From Chryseobacterium carnipullorum (GTDB lineage Bacteria; Bacteroidota; Bacteroidia; Flavobacteriales; Weeksellaceae): DNA of 64,000 nt. Numbering within the stretch: position 1 is the stretch's first letter; every line of letters begins with the position of its first letter. The position numbers and the translations under genes were made by a program. Positions 46,298 through 54,570 of this stretch are shown here, piece by piece. The stretch lies in assembly GCF_900142785.1 (NCBI RefSeq), contig NZ_FRCD01000012.1, positions 1 through 64,000 on the forward strand. The letters are read 5' to 3'. Under the pieces are notes generated by a model that searched no databases, was not told the origin of the DNA, and saw nothing but the letters and a program-made list of their open reading frames with translations.

Positions 46298-46454
46298 AAA
46301 CAAGCGGTATTATGAATTTCACCGTCTGATCAAGGTCCGTTGGCTAAATTATGGTTGTCTGTCTTGTTCTTAATATTTTGGGAGCGGGAAGGACAGACCT
46401 GCTTGCTTTGTCCTCCACATCTGACTTCATCTTATTCTTTCAATCCAGTATTAT

Positions 46455-46586
46455 TTAACTGGTGGCATTTCTGCTTTCACTCTCTTTATCCTTTCTCTTG
46501 GTAGCCTTGTCTTCCCGTTTTTCTTTTGCGGTTTTTAAGGGAGCTGTTTTGTCTGTCTTCTTTTTTCCGTCTTTCTCTTTTGCCAT
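46455..46586 (-). CDS. Small lysine-rich protein
   Basis: A 43-residue, highly charged protein starting MAKEKDGKKKTDKTAPLK and ending in SRNATS. It is about one third lysine, with no hydrophobic core, and is probably disordered. Small Lys/Glu-rich proteins of this kind are common in Chryseobacterium; the function is unknown. The longer upstream frame (start at 46655) adds unconvincing residues, so the MAKEK start is chosen. Confidence 0.5.
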   Translation of the reverse strand: MAKEKDGKKKTDKTAPLKTAKEKREDKATKRKDKESESRNATS

Positions 46587-47383
46587 TGTATACAATTTTG
46601 ATTGAATGTAAAGGTCACGGATTAAAAATGGAACAGCTTGCAAGAGTCTGGTCATTTGTTACATAAATCATAGATATTCACAATTGCCTATCCTGATTTA
46701 AAAAAATAGCCGCCTTATGGAGTAAAGGATTTTTCAATTTGATAAGGATGATGAAGCTTTCAGAACATCAAGATAAAATCTTAGCCGTCAAATGATGTTT
46801 CCTCCGGAATTTGAAAAATACAGACTTGGAATTGCTATAACATAAATTTTCTCTGCTGAATTTCTCCCTTATTCTCTAAACCATTGAAAAACAAACACTC
46901 GTCATTTTTTTAATCTTTAAAAAAGTGGGATAGATGTAAGTTTGTTCCGGAAGAGTGTAGGATATTATGTTTTAAAAAAACGATCTTTGGATCAGAATAA
47001 ATCCACAATTATCCTTCATTGACATCGATCAATCCTCATCAATACAGGAAGAAAAGAAAGCTGTTTTTTTCGGTTAAAACCTTCAGATCCGATATTGAAT
47101 AAGGCAAAATATAGAGCTTAATACCCCGAAAAATAGTAAATATGTTTTTAAGGTTTTAGCTAAAAGAGGACAGGAACCTTTCCGGGTATCTGTTCTTTTT
47201 TATGATAGGGATAACAAAAAAATTCGCACGATCATTCATTCTCATCAATCAGATGCAGTTTTGCTCAATCTATATCTGTAAGAATGCAGTTCTGTGCGTT
47301 TGAGAAGATTCCGGAACTGACTTTATCACAATAAATAAAGCCTGGAAGATCGTACTTCAGTCGTGGTCAAATGTTTAAAATTT
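46587..47383. other. Long intergenic region, no gene seen
   Basis: Nearly 800 bases without a supported reading frame. The stretch is AT-rich and irregular, with no clear repeat array. A weak stem followed by a T-run lies near 47165-47203. It may contain the antiporter promoter or a small RNA, but I cannot point to either. Confidence 0.4.
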
Positions 47384-48484
47384 ATGAAAAAAAAGATTTA
47401 CCTCGTAGGATGGACAATACTGATTCCGGTACTTGCCTGGCTTGCTTATTTTGCACATTACACGATGACAGGTCATCTGTATTCTATACTCCTTAGTTTT
47501 TTCCTAATAGGGTCTGTTTTAGCAGCAGTATATCATTCGGAGACCATTGCTTACCGGGTAGGAGAGCCTTACGGAACTTTATTACTGGCGTTTGCCATTA
47601 CTGTGATCGAAGTTTCTCTTATTATTTCCATCATGCTGAGTGCAAAAGGTTTGGAAACCATAAGCCTGGCAAGAGACACCGTTTTTGCGGCGGTCATGAT
47701 TATTCTTACAGGAATTATTGGAATTTGCATTATTGTAGGATCCATCAGGTATAAGGTCCAGGTATTTACTTTGCAGGGGGTAAGTACAGCGATGATCACC
47801 TTAGTTGCCATCATAGCATTTTTATTCATTCTTCCCAACTATACCATCAGTCATGATAATGGCGAGTACACTTCCTTTCAGCTTATTTTCATTTCAATCA
47901 CCTGTCTGGCATTATACATAGGTTTTACTATGGTACAGACCATCAGGCACCGAGCTTATTTTGTTGCCCCCAAACCTAAAGATGATCTTGAAACAGAGGA
48001 CCAGGAAATCCTTCCTGAAAAACCTTCTCTGAAAGTAACGATGCTTAGTATTGTGCTTTTGGTTTTGTGCCTGGGAATTGTCGTGGTATTGGCCAAATAC
48101 CTTTCAAAAGATGTTGATGCCCTCGTTGTAGGAGCAGGTGCTCCGAAATCTATCGTCGGAATTATTATTGCCGGTATTGTTCTTTTACCGGAAGGCATTG
48201 CGGCCATCAGAGCAGCGTACAATAACAGACTGCAGACCAGCCTTAATCTTGCATTCGGATCTGCATTAGCAAGTATTGGGCTCAGTATTCCGGTCGTAGC
48301 AGTAGCTTCGGTAATGGCAGATTTTAGAATGACGCTGGGAATTAATATAAAATCAACCGTTCTTTTGGGACTGTCCTTATTTATTATCACGATTTCACTG
48401 GCCACAGGAAAGACGAATATTATGCAGGGTTTTGTTCTGCTGTCTATCTTTCTTCTCTATCTTTTTACCACCCTGGCTCCCTGA
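47384..48484 (+). CDS. Calcium/proton antiporter (CaCA family, ChaA-like)
   Basis: A 366-residue membrane protein with about 11 helices. The two alpha-repeats of the CaCA family are visible: GEPYGTLLLAFAITVIEVSLI near residues 59-79, and PEGIAAIRAAYNN followed by LNLAFGSALASIGLSIP near 265-295. Both carry the conserved acidic residue (Glu in IEV and PEG). It should exchange Ca2+ (or Na+/K+) for protons at the inner membrane. A charged loop rich in Glu/Asp/Pro (residues 195-220) divides the halves. The start is the ATG at MKKKIYLVG; a GTG 7 codons earlier is the alternative. Confidence 0.85.
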   Translation: MKKKIYLVGWTILIPVLAWLAYFAHYTMTGHLYSILLSFFLIGSVLAAVYHSETIAYRVGEPYGTLLLAFAITVIEVSLIISIMLSAKGLETISLARDTVFAAVMIILTGIIGICIIVGSIRYKVQVFTLQGVSTAMITLVAIIAFLFILPNYTISHDNGEYTSFQLIFISITCLALYIGFTMVQTIRHRAYFVAPKPKDDLETEDQEILPEKPSLKVTMLSIVLLVLCLGIVVVLAKYLSKDVDALVVGAGAPKSIVGIIIAGIVLLPEGIAAIRAAYNNRLQTSLNLAFGSALASIGLSIPVVAVASVMADFRMTLGINIKSTVLLGLSLFIITISLATGKTNIMQGFVLLSIFLLYLFTTLAP

Positions 48485-48684
48485 ATTACCTTTTACGAGT
48501 ACAGAGTTGGTTGCTGTGAGCTGACTTCAAATATAATCCATACTCAATGGTTCCGGAAATCTGATTAAACTCAAAAATGTGGTATCCTTTGATCAGTAGC
48601 GTATAGAAATTTACCGTATATTTAAATTAATGAAATCACAGAGGGAATACTTTTATAGAATTCAATGTTGGAGCGGCAAGATAG

Positions 48685-48700
48685 TTGTAGGTAACTACAA
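48685..48700. promoter_or_regulatory. Short inverted repeat upstream of egtD
   Basis: TTGTAG and CTACAA are separated by 4 bases, about 20 bases before the egtD start. It could be an operator half-site pair or a leader hairpin. The arms are short, so this is weak. Confidence 0.25.
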
Positions 48701-48720
48701 ACCCACACAAATTAAAACAT

Positions 48721-49704
48721 ATGAATCTAAAGCTAAACCCATATTCCAAGGTTGAAAATACTCCTATTGACGGTTTTCGTTCGGATGTTTTGGAAGGCTT
48801 GAAAAGCAATCCGAAAAGGTTATCTTCAAAATATTTTTACGATAAAAACGGAGACCGTCTGTTCCAGGAAATCATGGCAATGCCTGAATACTATCTCACG
48901 AAATGTGAACTTGATATCTTCCAAAATAAAACCGCAGCGCTTGCCCAGTTAATTATTTCTGACAATGAGCCATTCGATTTGATTGAGCTGGGTGCCGGAG
49001 ATGCGATGAAATCAACCTTTCTACTTCAATATCTTGTTGAACAGGGAATCAATTTCACTTATATGCCTATTGATATTTCAGGTAATATTCTTTCCATATT
49101 AAATGAAAAATTAAGTCATGAAATTCCGGATTTACCAATAGTTGCTCTTGAAGGCGAATATTTCCAGATGCTTCAGAAAGCAGCAGCATTGTCCGACAGA
49201 AGGAAGGTGATTTTATTTTTAGGAAGCAATATCGGGAATATGGATATCGGAGAAGCCGATCAATTCTGCTCCGATTTAAACCAAAATTTAACTTCCGGAG
49301 ATAAAGTATTGATAGGTTTTGATCTGAAGAAAAATCCTCATACCATTTTAAATGCCTACAATGATAAAGCAGGAATTACAGCGGCATTCAATCTTAATCT
49401 TCTCACCCGGATCAATACAGAACTCGATGCTGATTTTGATACAGATCAGTTTCAGCATTATCAGACCTATGATCCCGTGAGCGGAGCCTGTAAGAGTTAT
49501 CTGGTGAGTCTTAAAGATCAGAAAGTCACCATAGATGATCACTGTATTTCATTCATTGAAAATGAACTGATTGACATGGAGATTTCCCAGAAGTTTTCAC
49601 CGGAGAAAATAGAAGAACTAAGAGAAAAATCCGGATTTTTGTCAGCAGGTGAGATCAAAGACTCCAAAAGATGGTTCGTAGATGTTGCCTGGGAGGTAAA
49701 ATAA
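48721..49704 (+). CDS. egtD: L-histidine N-alpha-methyltransferase (ergothioneine pathway)
   Basis: A 327-residue SAM-dependent methyltransferase of the EgtD family, which trimethylates histidine to hercynine. The family front end is RLSSKYFYDKNGDRLFQEIMAMPEYYLTKCE. The SAM site is LIELGAGDAMKS (near 88-99), and FLGSNIGNM near 168 contains the Asn of the histidine site. Near the C-terminus, Glu287 and Ser289 in DMEISQKFS occupy the positions that contact the substrate imidazole in mycobacterial EgtD. Length agrees with the family. egtB follows after 320 bases on the same strand. Confidence 0.9.
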   Translation: MNLKLNPYSKVENTPIDGFRSDVLEGLKSNPKRLSSKYFYDKNGDRLFQEIMAMPEYYLTKCELDIFQNKTAALAQLIISDNEPFDLIELGAGDAMKSTFLLQYLVEQGINFTYMPIDISGNILSILNEKLSHEIPDLPIVALEGEYFQMLQKAAALSDRRKVILFLGSNIGNMDIGEADQFCSDLNQNLTSGDKVLIGFDLKKNPHTILNAYNDKAGITAAFNLNLLTRINTELDADFDTDQFQHYQTYDPVSGACKSYLVSLKDQKVTIDDHCISFIENELIDMEISQKFSPEKIEELREKSGFLSAGEIKDSKRWFVDVAWEVK

Positions 49705-50024
49705 CGGTAAAGTAAATTTCCAAAAAATTCATCAGATTTCACAGATCATAAAACGAAAATATATTTTTAACACAAAGGATATATTGCATAAACAAAGAAA
49801 ATAAATGATTAGCCATTAAGCTTTATCAGCGACACCGTTGCCATCTTTGCTTACCTCAAAACTGAATTTTATTTAACTAAAATTTTGCGTTAACAAAAAA
49901 AAGCAAAATCATCCGTAGATCCATCATACAGATGTTTATCTGTTAGTGATCTTCAGTTAAAAAACCATAGTTCCGTCAATCAAATTTGTTATCTGATCCA
50001 ATTAACTTATTAAAACTAAAGAAC
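49705..50024. other. Intergenic region between egtD and egtB
   Basis: A 320-base AT-rich gap with no gene. The sequence resembles the degraded short repeats frequent in this genus (AACACAAAGGATA and similar). It is long enough that egtB may have its own promoter. Confidence 0.4.
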
Positions 50025-51197
50025 ATGACCCCAGAAATAACGACATCAGATCTAGTAAAAAGATATACCAGTATCCGAAAGTATTCCGAAGAAATATGTG
50101 CTCCTCTGGAGATTGAGGATTATGTGGTACAGCCTATCGTAGATGTAAGTCCTCCCAAGTGGCATCTTGGGCATACCACCTGGTTTTTTGAAACGTTCAT
50201 TTTAGAACCCAATTTCCCTGATTATAAAGTTTTTGATCCACAATATAATTTTGTTTTTAACAGCTATTACGAGACTATCGGCGCAAGAGTCATCCGTACC
50301 GACCGGGGAAATCTCAGCCGCCCTTCCGTTTCAGACATCTACAAATACCGGAACTATGTAGACGATCATATGAAGGCCTTTCTTGAAAGTAAGTTCCTGA
50401 CAGAAGACGTTGAATCACTGCTGGAATTGGGACTTAATCACGAGCAGCAACATCAGGAGTTACTGATCACAGATATCAAATATATTTTAGGGCACAATCC
50501 ACTTTTTCCGGCCTATAAAAAAGAAAGCATTTCTAAAAATAAAAAGATTGAACATCCCCACATGATCCGTTTTTCCGAAGGCGTTTATGAAATAGGTTTT
50601 GATGGAGAAGGCTTCTGTTTTGACAATGAACTGGGAAGGCATAAAGTTTTTCTCAATGATTTTGAAATAGCAGACCAGTTGGTCACCAACAGAGAATATC
50701 TTCAGTTTATGGAAGCTGGCGGTTATTCAGATTTTAAGCACTGGCACGCTGAAGGCTGGGACTGGGTAAAGCAGAATAATGCACAATCTCCTTTGTATTG
50801 GCATCATATAGATGGGAAATGGATGCATTATACTTTAAATGGCTTACAGGAAGTAGATCCGGATGAAGCTGTTTGTCATATCAATTTCTACGAAGCCTCA
50901 GCTTTTGCCTCCTGGAAAGAAATGCGATTACCCACTGAAGCAGAATGGGAAGTTGCATCCGTACATTTCGAGTGGGGGAATCGCTGGGAATGGACGAATT
51001 CGGCTTATTTACCGTATCCTGGTTTTAAAAAAGAAGCGGGAGCAGTGGGAGAGTACAACGGAAAATTTATGGTCAATCAAACGGTTTTGCGTGGAGCTTC
51101 CGATGCAACGCCTCCGGGACACAGCAGAAATACATATCGTAATTTTTTCCAGACCAGCCTGAAATGGCAGTTGACAGGGATCAGACTTGCCCAATAA
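50025..51197 (+). CDS. egtB: Iron-dependent sulfoxide synthase (ergothioneine pathway)
   Basis: A 390-residue EgtB. The N-terminal DinB-like helical domain supplies the iron ligands: His47 and His50 in KWHLGHTTWFF, and His139 and His143 in LNHEQQHQEL, matching the three-His site of characterised EgtB. The C-terminal formylglycine-generating-enzyme-like domain follows from about residue 180 (GVYEIGFDGEGF, RLPTEAEWEVAS, WEWTNSAYLPY, LRGASDATPPGHSRNTYRNFF). It joins hercynine to cysteine or gamma-glutamylcysteine with O2 to give the sulfoxide. No egtA, egtC or egtE homologue is in the window. The start is the ATG at MTPEITTSD; an upstream TTG frame is rejected. Confidence 0.9.
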   Translation: MTPEITTSDLVKRYTSIRKYSEEICAPLEIEDYVVQPIVDVSPPKWHLGHTTWFFETFILEPNFPDYKVFDPQYNFVFNSYYETIGARVIRTDRGNLSRPSVSDIYKYRNYVDDHMKAFLESKFLTEDVESLLELGLNHEQQHQELLITDIKYILGHNPLFPAYKKESISKNKKIEHPHMIRFSEGVYEIGFDGEGFCFDNELGRHKVFLNDFEIADQLVTNREYLQFMEAGGYSDFKHWHAEGWDWVKQNNAQSPLYWHHIDGKWMHYTLNGLQEVDPDEAVCHINFYEASAFASWKEMRLPTEAEWEVASVHFEWGNRWEWTNSAYLPYPGFKKEAGAVGEYNGKFMVNQTVLRGASDATPPGHSRNTYRNFFQTSLKWQLTGIRLAQ

Positions 51198-51206
51198 TTG
51201 TTGCCT

Positions 51207-52127
51207 ATGATTACAGTTGAATCAGTTTCGAAAAAATTTAACGGAAAACCAGCCGTTGACCACATTTCTTTTCAGGCCCATGATCAGGAGATCCTGGTGC
51301 TTCTGGGAACCAGCGGTTGTGGCAAAACAACCACCCTGAAAATGATCAACCGGCTCATAGAATCAGATTCCGGAGCTATTTTAATCGATGGTAAAAATAT
51401 ACTAGATCAAAAAGCAGAAGAACTGCGCATGGGAATCGGGTTTGTGATGCAGCATTCCGGTTTATTTCCTCACTATACCATCAAACAAAACATTGCAGTG
51501 GTTCCGGAATTACTGAAATGGGATAAGAAAAAAACAGAAAGCAGAACAGAAGAACTTCTGCATAAACTTCATCTTTCCGACGATGTACTTTCAAGGTTTC
51601 CGAATGAACTGAGTGGCGGGCAGCAGCAAAGAGTAGGGATTGCCAGAGCTTTGATCGCCAACACACCCGTTTTGCTGATGGATGAGCCTTTTGGAGCCTT
51701 GGATAATATTACAAAAGCAGATATTCATTCAGAATTTAAATCACTGGAAGAACTTAAAAATAAGACGATTATACTTGTGACGCATGACGTACAGGAAGCC
51801 TTCGAATTGGGACACCGGATCTGTTTAATGGATAAAGGGAAAATTATTCAGACAGGAACTCCAAAAGAAATGCTTTATCGCCCGCAGAACAACTTTGTCA
51901 GCGACTTTTTTACTGAAAACCGACTTTTACTGGAATATAAAATTGCCACACTGAAAGAGATGGGCGCATTTTTAAATTCAGAAAATACACACAGAACATT
52001 TGGCTTTACCGAAAAAACCAGTGTTTGGAATGCTTTGCAGAAACTGAGTTCGGATCATAGAAATACAGGATATTACGAAAACCTCATCAAGGCATTCAAT
52101 GAGTACAGAAAATTACAGATCGTATGA
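51207..52127 (+). CDS. ABC transporter ATP-binding protein, OpuCA/EgtV-like
   Basis: A 306-residue ATPase. Walker A is GTSGCGKTT (near residues 36-44), the signature is LSGGQQQRVGIARAL near 135, and Walker B is VLLMDEPFGALD near 156, with a switch His in LVTHD. The C-terminal 70 residues are a short extension without clear CBS motifs. This is the OpuC/proline-betaine type. The gene starts 9 bases after egtB and overlaps the permease gene by 4 bases, so it is co-transcribed with egtB. With the next gene it is best read as an ergothioneine or related trimethylammonium importer. Confidence 0.85.
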   Translation: MITVESVSKKFNGKPAVDHISFQAHDQEILVLLGTSGCGKTTTLKMINRLIESDSGAILIDGKNILDQKAEELRMGIGFVMQHSGLFPHYTIKQNIAVVPELLKWDKKKTESRTEELLHKLHLSDDVLSRFPNELSGGQQQRVGIARALIANTPVLLMDEPFGALDNITKADIHSEFKSLEELKNKTIILVTHDVQEAFELGHRICLMDKGKIIQTGTPKEMLYRPQNNFVSDFFTENRLLLEYKIATLKEMGAFLNSENTHRTFGFTEKTSVWNALQKLSSDHRNTGYYENLIKAFNEYRKLQIV

Positions 52128-53689
52128 AGCAGCAAAGTCTTTGGCAGTTTATCATAGAACAGCAGGAAAAATTACTCACTCAGGTGGTACAGCATCTAGG
52201 ACTTACCTTTCTGTCATTAATTCTGGCGATCATCGTTGGGGTACCTTTGGGGATCCTTATTGCCAGAAAAAGAAAACTTTCAAGTCCGGTGCTGGGGGTT
52301 GCCGGTATTTTACAAACGATTCCCAGTATTGCCCTGTTAGGGTTCATGATTCCCGCTTTTGGAATCGGGGCTAAACCCGCTATCGTTGCTCTGCTCATTT
52401 ATGCCCTTCTACCCATTATCCGAAATACCTATACCGGAATTACAGGCGTCAACTCAACCGTCGTTGAAGCGGCAAAAGCGATGGGAATGAATAAAAGTCA
52501 GCTTCTCTTTAAAGTTGAACTTCCTTTGGCAATGCCCGTCATTATAGCAGGAATACGAACGGCAGCGGTAATCAATGTGGGAGTTGCTACATTAGCGTCA
52601 TTCGTTGCAGCAGGTGGTTTGGGAGAATTTATATTTGGCGGAATTTCTCTGAATAATACCAATATGATTCTTGCAGGAGCCATTCCCGCGGCATTACTGG
52701 CTATTTTGCTTGATCAGACAATTGCGGTGGTACAGAAATCAGGATACCGCTTGTTTCAAAAACTAAAGTATGTGGTTCCGGCCTTCCTTATCATTTTGGG
52801 AGCAGCTTATTTGTTCACTTCAGTTTCAGGCAATACGATTAAAGCAGGTTTTACCCCTGAGTTTATGGGAAGACAGGATGGTGATCTGGGATTACGGTCG
52901 GTGTACGGACTGAATGTAAATCCCGTTGTGGTCAATGATGCTATTATGTACAAAGCAGCCTACGAAAAGGAACTTGATCTCATCAGCGGCTATTCTACAG
53001 ATGGCAGAATTAAAGCTTTTGATCTGTACGTTCTGGATGATGATAAGAAAATATTTCCACCTTATTTTGCGGCACCCATTATAAAGACAAAAACGCTGAA
53101 GAAATTTCCGGACCTTGAAAAAACACTGAATCTTCTTGCCGGTAAATTCAATGACTCTATCATGACCGATCTGAATTACAAATCGGATTACCTCAATCAG
53201 ACACCGGAAAAAATAGCCAGAGATTTTTTAGTTAAGAATCAATTATACCAAAACTCAAGAAATGGCAGCTCAGGAACCGTAAAAATCGGTTCAAAGATCT
53301 TTGGTGAACAATACATTCTCACCGAAATGTATAAAATGCTGATTGAAGGCTACACCGATTACAAAGTAGAAACCAAAACAGGGCTGGGCGGAACCAAAAT
53401 ATGTTTTGATGCTTTGATGAATGACGGCATAGATTTCTATCCGGAATATACCGGAACAGGACTTTTGGTCCTTTTAAAACCCACAGAACAAACCCTTAAG
53501 ACCGTGACTCAAAGTGCCGATAAAACCTATCAGTATGTCAATTCCGAATTCCAACAACAGTACGGCATTCAATGGTTAAAACCGCTTGGGTTTAATAATT
53601 CCTATGCCCTGATGATGCGCAGAAAACAGGCTGAAGAACTCAGAGTAAAAAGTATATCGGACCTTAAAAAATATTTTGAGGTTAAGTAA
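52124..53689 (+). CDS. ABC permease fused to a circularly permuted OpuC/EgtU-type substrate-binding domain
   Basis: A 521-residue fusion. Residues 1-235 are the OpuCB-type permease: helices of about 20 residues and the EAA-like loop VEAAKAMGMNKSQLLFKVELPLAMP near 107-131. The rest is a glycine-betaine/choline/ergothioneine-type binding domain, but its halves are exchanged. Residues about 243-375 match the second half of OpuCC-like proteins (RQDGDLGL, YSTDGRIKAFDLYVL, FFPPY-like IFPPYFAAP, LNYKSD). Residues about 383-521 match the first half (VKIGSKIFGEQYILTEM, TKTGLGGTKICFDAL, FYPEYTGTGLL, LGFNNSYALMM, SDLKKYF). Fused permease/binding proteins are known for EgtU in Streptococcus and Helicobacter; those are in the usual order as far as I recall. 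Import of ergothioneine or hercynine is inferred from the egt context. Confidence 0.85.
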   Translation: MKQQSLWQFIIEQQEKLLTQVVQHLGLTFLSLILAIIVGVPLGILIARKRKLSSPVLGVAGILQTIPSIALLGFMIPAFGIGAKPAIVALLIYALLPIIRNTYTGITGVNSTVVEAAKAMGMNKSQLLFKVELPLAMPVIIAGIRTAAVINVGVATLASFVAAGGLGEFIFGGISLNNTNMILAGAIPAALLAILLDQTIAVVQKSGYRLFQKLKYVVPAFLIILGAAYLFTSVSGNTIKAGFTPEFMGRQDGDLGLRSVYGLNVNPVVVNDAIMYKAAYEKELDLISGYSTDGRIKAFDLYVLDDDKKIFPPYFAAPIIKTKTLKKFPDLEKTLNLLAGKFNDSIMTDLNYKSDYLNQTPEKIARDFLVKNQLYQNSRNGSSGTVKIGSKIFGEQYILTEMYKMLIEGYTDYKVETKTGLGGTKICFDALMNDGIDFYPEYTGTGLLVLLKPTEQTLKTVTQSADKTYQYVNSEFQQQYGIQWLKPLGFNNSYALMMRRKQAEELRVKSISDLKKYFEVK

Positions 53690-53777
53690 ATACATTACCT
53701 ACGATCCATAGTATGATTTTCTTTTTTTTTAATGTAAATATCTGATTTACAATATTAATAAAGCCTAACGATTGTTA

Positions 53778-53800
53778 GTAGTAGTACTACTACACTTTTT
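53778..53800 (+). terminator. Palindrome with T-run after the egt transporter
   Basis: GTAGTAGT is followed directly by ACTACTAC, then ACTTTTT. It lies about 90 bases past the stop of the transporter gene and could end that operon. The hairpin has no natural loop, so strength is uncertain. Confidence 0.35.
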
Positions 53801-53841
53801 CATATTTATCGATAAACGTCCTTTTTGTAAGTTTAATATTC

Positions 53842-53849
53842 TATATTTG
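53842..53849 (+). promoter_or_regulatory. Candidate -7 element of tssD
   Basis: TATATTTG is an exact match to the Bacteroidetes -7 box TAnnTTTG, about 54 bases before the tssD ATG. The nearest TTTG lies only 14 bases upstream, shorter than usual, so the -33 element is unclear. Confidence 0.45.
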
Positions 53850-53902
53850 GTGAAATAAGGAACATCAAATCACAGAATATTAATATTTAAAATTGACCAA
53901 TT

Positions 53903-54310
53903 ATGGCAGACAAAAATTCAAGAGGAATTCTTAAATTCAACGGTGGCGAAGGGCAGAAATTACTAAGACTTAATTATAGCGTGTCCCGTTCCACAGACGT
54001 ATCCGGAAGAGTAGCATCAGATCCATCGAATGCACTCATCAAAATTACAGTAGAAGCTACAGAAAAGTCAGACATTCTGGAAAGTCTTCTTAACGGAAAA
54101 TACAAACCTACAACAGGAGAAGTAACATTCAACAAATCTCATGAAGAAGGAACGCTCACTACCTTGAAGTGGGAAAACGGATATGTGATTCAGCACGAAG
54201 TAGATTTCGATGCAGTAGATGAAAACAGTATGTACGTAAGTTTCATTGTAAGTGCAGAGCTTATCGACCTGGGTAATTCTTCTTACAAGGCAGAATGGCC
54301 TACTTCGTAG
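53903..54310 (+). CDS. tssD: Type VI secretion tube protein TssD (Hcp)
   Basis: A 135-residue protein matching the TssD/Hcp family of the Bacteroidetes-type (T6SS-iii) system. It is small, beta-rich and lacks a signal peptide. The opening ILKFNGGEGQKLLRLNYSVSRSTDVSGRVASDP and the end VDFDAVDENSMYVSFIVSAEL have the family layout: strand, RP-like loop, strand, then the C-terminal beta-hairpin. Hcp rings stack into the inner tube and often carry effectors in the lumen. It has its own promoter-like element and terminator and is followed by vgrG. No other structural T6SS genes are in the window, so this is a cargo island served by machinery elsewhere. Confidence 0.82.
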   Translation: MADKNSRGILKFNGGEGQKLLRLNYSVSRSTDVSGRVASDPSNALIKITVEATEKSDILESLLNGKYKPTTGEVTFNKSHEEGTLTTLKWENGYVIQHEVDFDAVDENSMYVSFIVSAELIDLGNSSYKAEWPTS

Positions 54311-54342
54311 AGCATATTTTTTTTAAATTTTAAAAAAATATC

Positions 54343-54390
54343 AGGCAGAATGGTGTATCCGGCGGTAGGAGTGCCGTTCTGCCTTTTTTG
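54343..54390 (+). terminator. Rho-independent terminator of tssD
   Basis: AGGCAGAATGG pairs with CCGTTCTGCCT (one G-U) across a 20-base loop that can fold further, followed by a run of six T. It lies 33 bases past the stop of tssD. This suits a highly expressed tube protein transcribed separately from vgrG. Confidence 0.8.
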
Positions 54391-54495
54391 TCTATGATAA
54401 AGATGGCTGCTTTGATATTAATTAGTAGGATCTTTCATATTTCTATTAATAATTTAAAAGTAGGTCCAATTATATGATTTTGTACCAGTAAAACT

Positions 54496-54526
54496 TTTGA
54501 CTTTATAGAGTATCTGTATATTTTAT
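54496..54526 (+). promoter_or_regulatory. Candidate promoter of vgrG and the effector genes
   Basis: TTTG at 54496-54499, a 19-base spacer and TATTTTAT at 54519-54526 approach the Bacteroidetes consensus. The predicted leader is about 40 bases. Confidence 0.35.
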
Positions 54527-54570
54527 TAATTTTTTTAAAAAATTAAGAACCCCAAAACACATTAAATACT

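Noticed and set aside
53778..53793. TAG/TAC triplet palindrome considered as a start of a repeat array or attachment site
   Set aside because: Only one copy of a few triplets is present; a weak terminator is the simpler reading.
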